Source: Amycolatopsis sp. 2-15
GTDB lineage: Bacteria; Actinomycetota; Actinomycetes; Mycobacteriales; Pseudonocardiaceae
Assembly: GCF_030285625.1 (NCBI RefSeq)
Contig: NZ_CP127294.1
Location: forward strand, 568,001-632,000
DNA: 64,000 bases
Reading direction: 5' to 3'
Part shown: positions 16,268 through 25,270 of the stretch, piece by piece
How positions within the stretch are numbered: the stretch's first letter is position 1
Layout: every line of letters starts with the position of its first letter
Notes under the pieces: model-generated
Told to the model about the DNA's origin: nothing
Database searches by the model: none
Seen by the model: the letters and a program-made list of their open reading frames with translations, nothing else
Made by a program: the position numbers and the translations under genes

Positions 16268-16684
16268 ATGAGCAACGACGAAGACTCGTGGGGCCGGCTG
16301 CTCCAGCTCCACACCCGGGTCGAGCAGGAGCTGGCAAAAGCCTTGCAACGCAAGCACGGCATCGGGTTGTCCGAGTACCGCGCGCTTGGCAAGCTGGCGG
16401 CCGCGCCCAAGGGCGAGCTGCGGATGCAGGAGCTGGCCGAGGCTGTAGGGCTGAACCAGAGCTCGGTGAGCCGCATGGTCGCGCGGCTGGAGGAGCGGGG
16501 CCTGAGCGTTCGCGATCTCTGCGAAGACGACCGCCGGGGCGTCTACTCCGTGATCACCGAGGCAGGCCGCGCTCGGCACGCCGAGGTCGAGACGACCTAC
16601 CGCACCACCCTCACGGCCGCGCTCGACAAGGCGGGCGCCGACCCGGCGCTGGCGGCCGCGATCGCGTCGGTCCGAACCGCCTGA
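16268..16684 (+). CDS. MarR-family transcriptional regulator
   Basis: A 138-aa winged-helix regulator. MQELAEAVGLNQSSVSRMVARLEERGL gives the HTH and recognition helix, and DRRGVYSVITEAGR forms the wing. It should act as a dimer that releases DNA on binding phenolic or oxidant ligands. ATG 16268 lies 81 bp from the divergent FMN reductase, the classic arrangement for MarR control of a detoxifying reductase. The preceding GGGGAGG is a strong ribosome site. Confidence 0.92.
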   Translation: MSNDEDSWGRLLQLHTRVEQELAKALQRKHGIGLSEYRALGKLAAAPKGELRMQELAEAVGLNQSSVSRMVARLEERGLSVRDLCEDDRRGVYSVITEAGRARHAEVETTYRTTLTAALDKAGADPALAAAIASVRTA

Positions 16685-16705
16685 CTCGGGCCCGCCTCGG
16701 GAAAC

Positions 16706-17512
16706 TCAGCCCAGCGCGCGGTTGTACGGCGCGAACCGCCGCGCCGCTTCGCCCGGCAGCGGCCGGCCGCCGTGGACCAGGCGTGGTGCCGGGCCGATCG
16801 GCAGCAGGCCCGACGCGCGGCACCACTCGGAGAGGCCGGGCTGGGCGAGGTCCACGTCCACTCGGATCCGCCCGCCGGCCGCCCGCGCGATGCCGCGGAT
16901 CAACGCCCGGGCCTGCTCCTCGTCCGGCGCGACCACCGGGCCGATCACCGTTACCCCGTCCAGCACCGTGCCGAACGCGAAGCCGTCGTCGGTCACGTGG
17001 ACGTGCTCGGCCTCGAACAGCAGCCGGTCCAGCAGCGCCTCCCGGGTGAAGCCCTGCGCGCCGGCGTCGAGCGAATACACCCGGGCCACGTCGGACGGAG
17101 TGATCGGCCGCGAAGCCGGACCACCGTCGTCGGCGAGCACGCCGATGTGGCCTTCGCAGCCGCCGTCGGCCACGAAGCCGAGGGACTCGTAGAGCCGTAG
17201 CCCGAAGTCGCTCGCGTGCAGGAACACCGTGGCGTCGCCGGCGGCCTCGACCGCGTGCGCGGTCACCCGGCTGCCCAGGCCCTGGCGTTCGTACCGGGAA
17301 GCGACCACCACCATGGAGATCGACGCGACCGGTCCCGTCTCGACCAGGATCGAGGTGGCGGCGAGCCCGCCGTCGGGCGCGTCGATGCCGAAGCCTTGGC
17401 CGACGTCGAGCAGGATCGACCACTTGCGGTGCTCCCGCGGCCAGTCGCGGTCGGCTCCGAGGTCGAGGCAGGCGGACAGGTCGACGGGCCCGAGCGGGCG
17501 GACGGGAAGCAC
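16706..17512 (-). CDS. GNAT-family N-acetyltransferase with C-terminal GNAT-like domain
   Basis: A 268-aa protein. The first domain (about 1-130) carries the acetyl-CoA loop [15 protein letters not shown], the R/QxxGxG/A motif. A second, more divergent domain (about 135-268) follows, as in proteins of the Acetyltransf_18 type. GTG 17512 gives [16 protein letters not shown]. It is convergent with MarR and divergent from accD5 (70 bp apart). The acyl acceptor is unknown. Confidence 0.87.
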   Translation of the reverse strand: MLPVRPLGPVDLSACLDLGADRDWPREHRKWSILLDVGQGFGIDAPDGGLAATSILVETGPVASISMVVVASRYERQGLGSRVTAHAVEAAGDATVFLHASDFGLRLYESLGFVADGGCEGHIGVLADDGGPASRPITPSDVARVYSLDAGAQGFTREALLDRLLFEAEHVHVTDDGFAFGTVLDGVTVIGPVVAPDEEQARALIRGIARAAGGRIRVDVDLAQPGLSEWCRASGLLPIGPAPRLVHGGRPLPGEAARRFAPYNRALG

Positions 17513-17582
17513 GCCGCCAGCCTATGCCCGGGGAGGCGTACGCCACACGCGAAGCGACCTGACGGTAGCTAAGCTCCGCTTC

Positions 17583-19217
17583 ATGAGCAGTGCGACGCAG
17601 CCGCTCGGGACTCCACCCGAGGAAGAACCGGACATCCACACCACGGCCGGCAAGCTCGCGGACCTCTACCGCCGCTACGACGAGGCCGTGCACGCCGGAT
17701 CCGAGCGTGCCATCGAGAAGCAGCACGCCAAGGGCAAGAAAACGGCCCGCGAGCGCATCGACCTGCTGCTCGACGAGGGTTCGTTCGTCGAGCTCGACGA
17801 GCTGGCGCGCCACCGCTCCACGAACTTCGGGCTGGAGAAGAACCGCCCGTACGGCGACGGCGTGGTGTCGGGCTACGGCACCGTCAACGGGCGGCCCGTG
17901 TGCGTGTTCTCCCAGGACGTCACGGTCTTCGGCGGCGCGCTCGGCGAGGTCTACGGCGAGAAGATCGTGAAGGTCATGGACCTCGCGATCAAAACCGGCT
18001 GCCCGATCATCGGCATGAACGAGGGCGGTGGCGCGCGCATCCAGGAAGGCGTGGTCTCCCTCGGCCTCTACGCCGAGATCTTCCGCCGCAACACCCATGC
18101 GTCGGGCGTGATCCCGCAGATCTCGCTGATCATGGGCGCCAACGCCGGCGGGCACGTCTACTCCCCCGCGCTCACCGACTTCGTGGTGATGGTCGACGAG
18201 ACGTCGCAGATGTTCATCACCGGCCCGGACGTCGTCAAGACCGTGACGGGCGAGGACGTGACCTTCGAGGAGCTCGGCGGCGCGCGCACGCACAACACCA
18301 AGTCCGGCGTCGCGCACTACCTGGGCTCCGACGACGAGGACGCGATCGCCTACGTCAAGGAACTGCTGTCGTACCTGCCGCAGAACAACCTTTCCGAGCC
18401 GCCGGCCTTCGAGCCGGGTGAGCCCGCCGGGTTCTTCGACGACGTGACCGACACCGACCGCGAGCTCGACACGATCATCCCCGACTCGCCGAACACGCCG
18501 TACGACATGCACGAGGTCGTCACCCGCGTGCTCGACGACGGCGAATTCCTCGAGGTCCACGAGCTCTTCGCGCCCAACATCCTCGTGGGCTTCGGCCGCG
18601 TCGACGGGCAGAGCGTGGGCGTGGTCGCGAACCAGCCGACGCAGTTCGCCGGCTGCCTCGACATCGCCGCGTCGGAGAAAGCCGCGCGGTTCGTGCGCAC
18701 GTGCGACGCGTTCAACATCCCCGTGCTCACCTTCGTGGACGTGCCCGGTTTCCTGCCCGGCACCGACCAGGAGTGGAACGGCATCATCCGCCGCGGCGCG
18801 AAGCTGATCTACGCCTACGCGGAGGCCACGGTCCCGCTGGTCACGGTGATCACGCGCAAGGCCTACGGCGGCGCGTACGACGTGATGGGCTCCAAGCACC
18901 TCGGCGCCGACGTCAACCTGGCCTGGCCGACCGCGCAGGTCGCGGTGATGGGCGCCCAAGGCGCGGCGAACATCGTGCACCGCAAGACACTCGCGGCCGC
19001 CGCGGCCGAGGGGCGCGACGTGGACGCGCTGCGCGCCGAGCTGATCCAGGAGTACGAGGACACGCTGCTGAACCCGTACGCCGCCGCCGAGCGCGGGTAC
19101 GTCGACTCGGTGATCGTGCCGGCGCACACGCGCGGCCACATCACGAAGGCGTTGGCGCTGCTGAAGACCAAGCGCGAAACGCTGCCACCCAAGAAGCACG
19201 GCAACATCCCCCTGTGA
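17583..19217 (+). CDS. accD5: Acyl-CoA (propionyl-CoA) carboxylase beta subunit
   Basis: A 544-aa carboxyltransferase subunit that moves CO2 from biotinyl-AccA3 to propionyl-CoA and related acyl-CoAs. The two crotonase-like halves show [10 protein letters not shown] and [15 protein letters not shown] in the first, and [19 protein letters not shown] and [18 protein letters not shown] in the second, whose oxyanion glycines are intact. ATG 17583 begins [20 protein letters not shown]. It is followed 8 nt later by accE5, as in mycobacteria, and the alpha subunit gene is 8.6 kb away. The symbol follows the mycobacterial order; substrate range is inferred from the family. Confidence 0.95.
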   Translation: MSSATQPLGTPPEEEPDIHTTAGKLADLYRRYDEAVHAGSERAIEKQHAKGKKTARERIDLLLDEGSFVELDELARHRSTNFGLEKNRPYGDGVVSGYGTVNGRPVCVFSQDVTVFGGALGEVYGEKIVKVMDLAIKTGCPIIGMNEGGGARIQEGVVSLGLYAEIFRRNTHASGVIPQISLIMGANAGGHVYSPALTDFVVMVDETSQMFITGPDVVKTVTGEDVTFEELGGARTHNTKSGVAHYLGSDDEDAIAYVKELLSYLPQNNLSEPPAFEPGEPAGFFDDVTDTDRELDTIIPDSPNTPYDMHEVVTRVLDDGEFLEVHELFAPNILVGFGRVDGQSVGVVANQPTQFAGCLDIAASEKAARFVRTCDAFNIPVLTFVDVPGFLPGTDQEWNGIIRRGAKLIYAYAEATVPLVTVITRKAYGGAYDVMGSKHLGADVNLAWPTAQVAVMGAQGAANIVHRKTLAAAAAEGRDVDALRAELIQEYEDTLLNPYAAAERGYVDSVIVPAHTRGHITKALALLKTKRETLPPKKHGNIPL

Positions 19218-19225
19218 GGTCTCCC

Positions 19226-19441
19226 GTGAGCGATCGCCCTCTGCTCCGCGTCGTCCGCGGCAACCCGGACGACGCCGAACTCGCGGCCCTCACCGCCGTC
19301 GTCGCAGCGGTGGCGGCCGCTTCGGGTGGCTCGCCCGCGCCCCAACGCCGCACGTCGTGGTGGAACGACCGCGCGACCCGGCTGAGCACGACGCCGCACC
19401 CGGGCGACGGCGCGTGGCCGGCTTCGGCGCTGCCGCGCTGA
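19226..19441 (+). CDS. accE5: Acyl-CoA carboxylase epsilon subunit
   Basis: A 71-aa small subunit. LRVVRGNPDDAELAALTAVV is the recognised core of the actinobacterial epsilon subunits that bridge the alpha and beta subunits and raise activity. The C-terminus has the short WWNDR segment. GTG 19226 lies 8 nt after the accD5 stop, implying translational coupling. A palindromic repeat begins 10 nt after its stop. Confidence 0.92.
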   Translation: MSDRPLLRVVRGNPDDAELAALTAVVAAVAAASGGSPAPQRRTSWWNDRATRLSTTPHPGDGAWPASALPR

Positions 19442-19450
19442 CCCAAGCCG

Positions 19451-19529
19451 CCCCAATGTGGCGTTCGGTGCGCCCAACGCACCCAATGCGGCGTTCGGTG
19501 CGTTCAGCGCAACCAACGCCGCATTGGGG
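19451..19529. repeat. Dispersed palindromic repeat, copy A
   Basis: Two 30-bp direct units (19452-19481 and 19482-19511), each starting CCCAATG(T/C)GGCGTTCGG, are followed by an inverted half unit, ACCAACGCCGCATTGGGG (19512-19529). The inverted piece can pair with either direct unit to give a long hairpin. It fills the gap between accE5 (stop 19441) and the convergent TetR gene (stop at 19538-19536). The same family recurs at 45379-45457. It reads as NAALGA-type peptides in several frames, which are artefacts of the repeat. Confidence 0.93.
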
Positions 19530-19535
19530 CAGGCG

Positions 19536-20147
19536 TCAGATGCCGGCGCAGGCGTTCACGACGCGGTCGGCCAGGGCGTCGGTGAACTCGCGTGTGACGG
19601 GCGCGCCGGTGACCAGTACGCGGTAGTGGACGGGCCCGATGGCCTGCTCCACCAGGCTGTCGAGCTCGGTGTCGGCGGGGAGCTCGCCGCGGGCGACCGC
19701 GCGTTCGAACGGCAGCCGGTCGCGTTCGTGCTGCCCGTGGATCTGCTCCGCACGCAGCCGCGCGGCCAGCTCCGGGTCGTGCTGTGCCTGGCCGATGAGC
19801 GCACGGAACACCGCGCCGGCGTCGGCCGTGGTCAGGAAGGTCGCGACGGCCGCGAGGTGCTCCCGCAGGTCGCGGCGCAGGTCGCCGTGGTCGGGCGGCA
19901 CGAGCTCCTCGGCGAGGTCGTCGCCGAGCGCGTCCAGCAGAATGTCCACTTTGGACGGCCACCAGCGGTAGATCGTCTGCTTCGCCACGCCCGCGGCGGC
20001 CGCGATCCGCTCGATCGTGAGCCCGGCGAAACCGTGTTCCACCAGCAGGTCGTCGGCAGCCTCCAGCACGGCGCGGCGTGCGTCCTCGCTGCGGCCGTAG
20101 CGGTTCCCGTGGTGCCGGCGCGTGTCCGGTGCAGTGGTGTTTCCCAC
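19536..20147 (-). CDS. TetR-family transcriptional regulator
   Basis: A 203-aa repressor. The N-terminal HTH (about 25-70) is LTIERIAAAAGVAKQTIYRWW, followed by the helical TetR_C_16-like ligand domain. It is divergent from the MFS gene at 20228, and inverted repeats lie in the 80-bp spacer, so it probably represses that transporter and itself. The N-terminus from 20147 (MGNTTAPDTRRHHGNR) is family-plausible. The stop is 6 nt from repeat copy A. Confidence 0.92.
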   Translation of the reverse strand: MGNTTAPDTRRHHGNRYGRSEDARRAVLEAADDLLVEHGFAGLTIERIAAAAGVAKQTIYRWWPSKVDILLDALGDDLAEELVPPDHGDLRRDLREHLAAVATFLTTADAGAVFRALIGQAQHDPELAARLRAEQIHGQHERDRLPFERAVARGELPADTELDSLVEQAIGPVHYRVLVTGAPVTREFTDALADRVVNACAGI

Positions 20148-20168
20148 CTCGGCGAGCCTAATCGGCTT

Positions 20169-20195
20169 CTAGACAAGACGCAACGTCGCGTCTAG
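20169..20195. promoter_or_regulatory. Candidate TetR operator
   Basis: Two overlapping dyads lie in the divergent spacer: CTAGAC/GTCTAG (20169-20174, 20190-20195) and AGACGC/GCGTCT (20176-20181, 20188-20193). The second, with a 6-bp centre, has the size expected for a TetR dimer. Confidence 0.6.
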
Positions 20196-20227
20196 CGTAG
20201 GCCGCGGCAAAAAGGGGGTCACTCGAC

Positions 20228-21556
20228 ATGTGTTCCGCGTGTGGCGTGCCGACGCACGTCCTGGAGGAAGGCGGCAAGGACGGCGCGGTCGCGACCGCGC
20301 CGCGCAAGTTCGCCGCGCTGTACAACAAGGACTGCCGTCCGTACCTGTTCGGCGCGGCGCTGGCGATGATGGCCGACAACATCGAGCACGTCATCACCTA
20401 CTGGGTGCTGTGGGAGAAGTTCCACTCGCCCGCGCTCACCGGTTTCGAGGTGATCAGCCACTGGGTGCCGTTCCTGCTGTTCTCGGTGTACTTCGGCGGA
20501 CTGGCCGACCGGCACGACTGCCGGCGGATCATCCAGGCCGCGCAGGTGTTGTTCATGCTCGTGTCGGCACTGTGGGGCGTGCTGATCCTCACCGACTCGC
20601 TGCAGGTCTGGAGCGCGTGCGTGCTGCTGATCTTGCACGGCGTCGCGGGCGCGGTCTGGGGTCCGGGCGAACAGCTGATGCTGCACGACTTCGTCGGCCC
20701 GGCCGAGCTGCCGAGCGCGGTGCGGCTCAACGCGACGTTCCGCAGCCTGGGGATTCTCTTCGGCCCGGTCGTCGGGTCGGCGCTACTGCTCGGACTGGGG
20801 CCGGTGGTGGGGATCTTCGTGAACGTCGCGTTCTACCTGCCGCTCACGATCTTCTTGTTCCGCACCAAGTTCACCGGCCACACCCGCGACGGCGGCATCG
20901 TGGCGCGCCCGCGCGTGGGCCTGTTCGACTCGGTGCGGGTGCTGCGCGAGGTCGGCGCGAACCCGACGATGGTCGGGATGATCATCCTGGCCGGCCTCGG
21001 CGCCTTCTTCGTCGGTGCGTCCCTGCAGAGCTCGATGCCGATCTTCGCCCAGGACCTGGGCGCGGGCAGCGCCGGCACCGCGTACGGCGTGCTGCTGTTC
21101 GCCAACGGCGCCGGAGGCGTCCTCGGCGGCATCCTGCTGGAGGCGACGGGCCGGATCAAACCGAGCGTGTTCGCGGCTGTGGTCAGCACGGCGATCTACG
21201 GGCTGTCGAGCCTGTTCTTCGCCCTGACGGCCAGTTATCCACTCGCCTTGGTACTGCTGGTGATCGGCGGGGTCGCGAACCTGGCGTCGATGTCGATCGG
21301 GCAGACGGTGGTGCAGCTGCTGGCGAAACCGGCCGAACGCGGGCGGGTGATCGGGGTGTACAACGTCTCCGCCAACGGCCTGCGCGCCGGCAGCGGGTTC
21401 ACCGTCGGCCTGCTCGGCGCGGCAGTGGGGGTGCACTGGTCCCTGGGCCTGAGCGCGGCCGCGCTGACGGTGGGCACCGGGATATCCGGCTGGTACTCGC
21501 TGTGGGGGAAGCGGGCGAGGGAGGCTCGCAAGCAGCTGCAGCACGTGGCCGACTGA
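20228..21556 (+). CDS. MFS transporter (EntS-like)
   Basis: A 442-aa permease with about 12 membrane segments. Its N-terminal CSACGVPTHVLEEGGKDG is an unusually long cysteine-containing cytoplasmic tail. ALAMMADNIEHVITYWVLWEKF and FGGLADRHDCRRII place it among the MFS_3/EntS-type exporters, and VSANGLRAGSGFTVGLLGAA is in the second half. ATG 20228 follows an AAAAAGGGGG stretch. Control by the divergent TetR is likely, making this a possible export or resistance unit. A hairpin follows the stop. Confidence 0.88.
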   Translation: MCSACGVPTHVLEEGGKDGAVATAPRKFAALYNKDCRPYLFGAALAMMADNIEHVITYWVLWEKFHSPALTGFEVISHWVPFLLFSVYFGGLADRHDCRRIIQAAQVLFMLVSALWGVLILTDSLQVWSACVLLILHGVAGAVWGPGEQLMLHDFVGPAELPSAVRLNATFRSLGILFGPVVGSALLLGLGPVVGIFVNVAFYLPLTIFLFRTKFTGHTRDGGIVARPRVGLFDSVRVLREVGANPTMVGMIILAGLGAFFVGASLQSSMPIFAQDLGAGSAGTAYGVLLFANGAGGVLGGILLEATGRIKPSVFAAVVSTAIYGLSSLFFALTASYPLALVLLVIGGVANLASMSIGQTVVQLLAKPAERGRVIGVYNVSANGLRAGSGFTVGLLGAAVGVHWSLGLSAAALTVGTGISGWYSLWGKRAREARKQLQHVAD

Positions 21557-21572
21557 GGTTCGGGAGTCCTTT

Positions 21573-21610
21573 CGACGCCCGTCGTCCCCTGTCCGGGGCG
21601 GCGGGCGTCG
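21573..21610 (+). terminator. Hairpin after MFS gene
   Basis: A 9-bp stem, CGACGCCCG (21573-21581) with CGGGCGTCG (21602-21610), has a GC-rich internal loop and starts 16 nt after the stop. Confidence 0.55.
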
Positions 21611-21827
21611 TCGTCGTTTGCGCTGGTCACGCATAGCGATCGCGGTTTTTGTCGGTGCCGCCGGTTACCGTGTCGGCATCGGGTCCAAGCCTTGCCATCA
21701 CCGTGCGCGACAGCGCGCTCACCAGCGCAAATCACACTGGACCCGTTCGTACTCGAAGCCGTACAGTCTTCACGCATATAGTCCACGTGGAATAACCACG
21801 CCGGATCACTCGAAGGGATCAACAGCC

Positions 21828-22448
21828 ATGGTTGCGGCGAAGCTGACCGCTCTGGGGGTGGCCGTGCTGGAGCTTCTCCACGAGAAGCCGATGCACCCCT
21901 ACGAGATGGCTCAGCTCATGCGCGAGCGGTACGTGGACCAGCGCGTGAAGCTGAAGGCCGGGTCGCTCTACCACACCGTGGAACGGTTGCAGCACAACGG
22001 TTTCGTCGAGATCGTCGACACCCAGCGCGACGGCCGGCGGCCCGAGCGGACGGTGTACGCGATGACGGCAGCCGGCAAGGACGTGTTCGAGCAGCGAGCG
22101 CGGGAGATGCTGGGCGACGTCGCCCAGGAGTACCCGGAGTTCCTCAGCGGGCTGGCGGTCATCGACGACCTCGGCCGGGACATGTCGCTGGCCGAGCTGG
22201 AGCACCGCCTCACGCTGCTGCGCGCGAGCGTCGCGGCGGATCAGGTCATGTTCGAGCGCGTGCGCGACAACGCGGTCCCCGAGATCTACTGGCTTGACTT
22301 CCGCTACGCCGCCGCCCACCGGGCTTTTGAACTCGAGTGGTGCGAACGCCTGTACGCCGACCTTGCCTCAGGGCGCATCCGGTTCCAGGACGAGAAGCCC
22401 TCCCTCAGTCTCATCACCAAGGAAGACCATGAACGCAAGACAAGCTAA
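21828..22448 (+). CDS. PadR-family transcriptional regulator
   Basis: A 206-aa winged-helix regulator of the PadR/Vir type. The N-terminal domain (about 5-90) reads VLELLHEKPMHPYEMAQLM and SLYHTVERLQHNGFVEIVD. The C-terminal coiled region (about 105-185) is the Vir_act_alpha_C dimerisation part. ATG 21828 follows GAAGGG. Its 3' end overlaps the start of the DHA2 efflux gene by 20 nt, so the two are co-transcribed, and PadR-controlled multidrug efflux is the simplest reading. Confidence 0.92.
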   Translation: MVAAKLTALGVAVLELLHEKPMHPYEMAQLMRERYVDQRVKLKAGSLYHTVERLQHNGFVEIVDTQRDGRRPERTVYAMTAAGKDVFEQRAREMLGDVAQEYPEFLSGLAVIDDLGRDMSLAELEHRLTLLRASVAADQVMFERVRDNAVPEIYWLDFRYAAAHRAFELEWCERLYADLASGRIRFQDEKPSLSLITKEDHERKTS

Positions 22449-24054
22449 CCCGTGGGCCGCGCTGAGCGCGTTGTGCCTGGGGTTCTTCATGATCCTGCTG
22501 GACACCACCATCGTGTCCATCGCCGTGCCGAACATGCTGAGCAAGCTCAACACGGGCTTGAACTCCGTGGTGTGGGTGATCAGCGTCTACCTGCTGACCT
22601 ACGCCGTGCCGATGCTGTTCACCAGCCGCCTGGGTGACCGTTTCGGGCCGAAGCGGGTGTTCCTCGCCGGCCTGATCGTGTTCACCGGCGCCTCGCTCTG
22701 GTGCGGCCTGTCCGGCAGCGTCGAGATGCTCATCGCGGCCCGCGCCGTGCAGGGCCTCGGCGCCGCGCTGATGACGCCGCAGACGCTGGCGTTCATCACG
22801 CACCTGTTCCCGCCTGCCAAGCGCGGCCCCGCGATGGGCGCGTGGGGCGGCGTCGCCGGCCTGGCCACCATCGCCGGCCCGCTGCTGGGCGGCGTACTGG
22901 TCGACCACCTCGGCTGGGAGTGGATCTTCTTCGTCAACGTGCCGATCGGCGTGATCGCCATCGTCCTGACGGTGCTGCTCGTGCCCGATTGGCAGCCGAA
23001 AAACTCGCACGCGTTCGACTTCATCGGCATCTTCCTGTCGGCGGCGGGCCTGTTCTGCGTGGTGTTCGGCGTGCAGAACGGCCAGCAGTACGACTGGGGC
23101 ACGGTCTTCGCCGGCATCACGGTGTTCGAGTTCATCGGCGCCGGCGTGGTGCTGCTCGTGGCGTTCGTGCTGTGGCAGAAGTACAACCGCCGCGAACCGC
23201 TGGTGCCGCTCGGCGTGTTCGCCAACCGCAACTTCTCCGCGGGCACACTCACGGCCACGACCGTCGGCTTCACGATGACCGGCATGTTCCTGCCGCTGAT
23301 CATCTACATCCAGACCGTGCTCGGCCTGAGCCCCACGCTCGCCGGCGCGCTGACCGCGCCGATGTCGCTGCTGTCGGGCGTCATCGCGCCGTTCGTGGGC
23401 CGCGCGTCGGACCGCATCAACGGCAAGTACCTCGTGATGGGCGGCCTTTCCCTGCTCGCGCTGGGCATCGGCATCATCGCCGTGCAGGCCCGCCCGGACA
23501 CCAGCCCGTGGGCGCTGATCCCGGCGCTGCTCGTCTGCGGTCTCGGCATCGGCTGCATCTTCTCCCCGATGAGCAACCTGACCATGGCCTCGGTGCAGCC
23601 CAAGCTCGCCGGCACCGCGTCGGGCATCTTCAACACCGCCCGCCAGGTCGGCGGCGTCCTCGGCAGCGCGGCCATCGGCGTGCTCCTGCAGGCCCGCATC
23701 AGCGCCTCCATCGCCGACGAGGCCACCACCGCCGCGGCGCAGCTGCCCGAGCAGTACCGCCAGCCCTTCGCCGACGGCATCGCCCACGCCGCGGCGTCCA
23801 CGGGCGAGTTCGGCTCCTCCGGGGGTCCCGCGCCCATCCCGGGCCTCCCCGCCGACATCGCCGCCCAAGCGGGCCGCCTCGCCTCCGAAGCCGTGCACAA
23901 CGGCCTCACCGACGCCGCCCGCGCCACCCTGATCCTGCCGATCGCCGTGCTGATCCTCGGCGTCCTCTCGGCGTCCTTCCTGCGCCGCGTCACCCCCCGC
24001 CCCGCCCCGACGCCCACCACCCCGACCACCTCGGAAACCCCGGTCACTGCCTGA
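22429..24054 (+). CDS. DHA2-family MFS drug transporter (EmrB/QacA type)
   Basis: A 541-aa exporter with 14 predicted membrane spans. LDTTIVSIAVPNM is motif D1 of the DHA2 group, RLGDRFGPKRVFLAG is motif A, and GPLLGGVLVDHLGWEWIFFVNVPIG is motif C with the following span. The C-terminal tail is Pro/Thr-rich. ATG 22429 lies inside the end of padR and reads MNARQANPWAALSALCLGFF; earlier in-frame starts would lie deep in padR. A long hairpin terminator follows. Confidence 0.92.
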   Translation: MNARQANPWAALSALCLGFFMILLDTTIVSIAVPNMLSKLNTGLNSVVWVISVYLLTYAVPMLFTSRLGDRFGPKRVFLAGLIVFTGASLWCGLSGSVEMLIAARAVQGLGAALMTPQTLAFITHLFPPAKRGPAMGAWGGVAGLATIAGPLLGGVLVDHLGWEWIFFVNVPIGVIAIVLTVLLVPDWQPKNSHAFDFIGIFLSAAGLFCVVFGVQNGQQYDWGTVFAGITVFEFIGAGVVLLVAFVLWQKYNRREPLVPLGVFANRNFSAGTLTATTVGFTMTGMFLPLIIYIQTVLGLSPTLAGALTAPMSLLSGVIAPFVGRASDRINGKYLVMGGLSLLALGIGIIAVQARPDTSPWALIPALLVCGLGIGCIFSPMSNLTMASVQPKLAGTASGIFNTARQVGGVLGSAAIGVLLQARISASIADEATTAAAQLPEQYRQPFADGIAHAAASTGEFGSSGGPAPIPGLPADIAAQAGRLASEAVHNGLTDAARATLILPIAVLILGVLSASFLRRVTPRPAPTPTTPTTSETPVTA

Positions 24055-24549
24055 CCCGGCAAGCACGCCGGGCCTCGACGGGCGCGGGCTTCGGCTCGCG
24101 CTCACGAGGCTTGGCGGGGACGGCACAGAAAGACGTGCCGCACCTCGGCCACCGGTGCGGGAGCCGGGGCCGAGGGGCGGCACGTTTACCGCGGGAGAGA
24201 AAGTCGAGGGGCAGCAGCAGGTGGAGCCGGCCACGGACAGCCGGTCGCCGGCGCAGTCACCCGCGCAGGGGCGGGGAGCTCTTCAGCGTCTCAGTACCAC
24301 CAGCACGAACAGGGTCGCGGTGTTTCGGCGCGCGCAGGCGCGCCCACCACGCCGAGCGCAGCCTGGTCGGCGGCGTGGATTCCGTCACCCGGACCGTCAT
24401 GCGGCACCGTGGTCCCTTCCCGGCATCTGGCTTGATACCGTCGAGGCGAGCTGAGCCCGATATGTTGTGAGCAACAACAAACTAGCTCGACGGCCGGGTG
24501 TTGCAGGTCACAATTCGGCAACTCTCACTACGGGCGGTAGCTTTCACCT
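24055..24549. other. 495-bp spacer between DHA2 transporter and maf
   Basis: Apart from the terminator hairpin at 24133-24185, no convincing gene is seen. Short open frames on both strands are Arg/Pro-rich and resemble no family. The last 80 bases before maf are relatively AT-rich (for example AGCAACAACAAACTAGC) and probably hold the maf promoter. Confidence 0.5.
24133..24185 (+). terminator. Long hairpin terminator after DHA2 transporter
   Basis: An 18-bp stem with one mismatch (24133-24150 with 24168-24185; outer arm ACGTGCCGC) and a 17-nt loop, followed by TTTA. It lies 79 nt after the transporter stop. Confidence 0.75.
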
Positions 24550-25179
24550 GTGCGTCTCGTACTTGCTTCCCAGTCCCCCGCCCGTCTCGCGTTGCTGCGC
24601 GCCGCCGGGCTCGAGCCGAGTGTTGTGGTGTCCGGTGTCGACGAGGACGCCGTGGCGGCGGCGCTCACCGATCCGGCGCCCGACGAGCTGGTGATGGCGC
24701 TCGCCGCGGCCAAAGGCAACGCCGTGTTCGCCGAGGTGGCCGGCATCCACGCCGACGCGGTGATCGTGGCGTGCGACTCGATGCTGTCGATCGGCGGTGA
24801 GATGGTCGGCAAGCCCGGGACGCCCGAGGTCGCGCGGCGACGGTGGGAGGTGATGGCCGGCAACTCCGGCGAGCTGCTGACCGGCCACGCGATCATCCGC
24901 GTGGAAAACGGCCACCGCACCAAGGAAACCGCCGGCACGCAGCGCACCACCGTCCACTTCGGACGGCCCAGCACCGAGGAGCTCGACGCCTACATCGCCA
25001 CCGGCGAGCCACTGCAGGTGGCGGGCGCGTTCACCCTCGACGGGCTCGGCGGCTGGTTCGTCGAGGGCATCGAGGGCGACCCCTCGAGTGTCATCGGGCT
25101 GAGCCTGCCGCTCGTTCGCCGCCTACTGACCGAGGTCGGGGTGAGTGTCGTGGATCTCTGGACGCGTCCCACATCCTGA
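24550..25179 (+). CDS. maf: Maf-family nucleoside triphosphate pyrophosphatase
   Basis: A 209-aa enzyme of the Maf/HAM1-like superfamily that hydrolyses non-canonical or pyrimidine NTPs to monophosphates. The start LVLASQSPARLALLRAAGL is the hallmark nucleotide-binding loop. VIVACDSMLSIGGEMVGKP supplies metal-binding acidic residues, and EPLQVAGAFTLDGLGGWFVEGIEGD is the conserved C-terminal motif. GTG 24550 places this loop at residue 2. In mycobacteria maf directly follows accE5; here two efflux units separate them. Confidence 0.93.
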   Translation: MRLVLASQSPARLALLRAAGLEPSVVVSGVDEDAVAAALTDPAPDELVMALAAAKGNAVFAEVAGIHADAVIVACDSMLSIGGEMVGKPGTPEVARRRWEVMAGNSGELLTGHAIIRVENGHRTKETAGTQRTTVHFGRPSTEELDAYIATGEPLQVAGAFTLDGLGGWFVEGIEGDPSSVIGLSLPLVRRLLTEVGVSVVDLWTRPTS

Positions 25180-25208
25180 GAAGACTTTCACTCCACCGAG
25201 TGATCGAA

Positions 25209-25252
25209 GAAAGTTCATGTTCGGCCCGGTTCGGGCCTGAACGGGAACTTTC
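25209..25252. terminator. Structured hairpin between maf and symporter
   Basis: The outer arms GAAAGTTC (25209-25216) and GAACTTTC (25245-25252) enclose an inner GTTC/GAAC and GGCCCG/CGGGCC stem. It lies 30 nt after the maf stop and 18 nt before the symporter start, so it could terminate maf or attenuate the transporter. Confidence 0.6.
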
Positions 25253-25270
25253 GACCTCTGGGGTGGCTTC

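Noticed and set aside
16611..19199. Very long open reading frame antisense to accD5
   Set aside because: High-GC third positions leave the antisense frame open; the Arg/Val/Gly/His-rich product resembles no protein, while the sense strand encodes a textbook carboxylase subunit.
19441..19535. Short proteins rich in Asn-Ala-Ala-Leu-Gly repeats across copy A (and likewise at 45379-45457)
   Set aside because: They are produced by the DNA palindromes in several frames on both strands, lack starts with ribosome sites and match no family.
24155..24454. 99-codon open frame in the spacer before maf
   Set aside because: Starts inside the terminator stem, Arg/Pro/Gln-rich, no ribosome site and no family resemblance.
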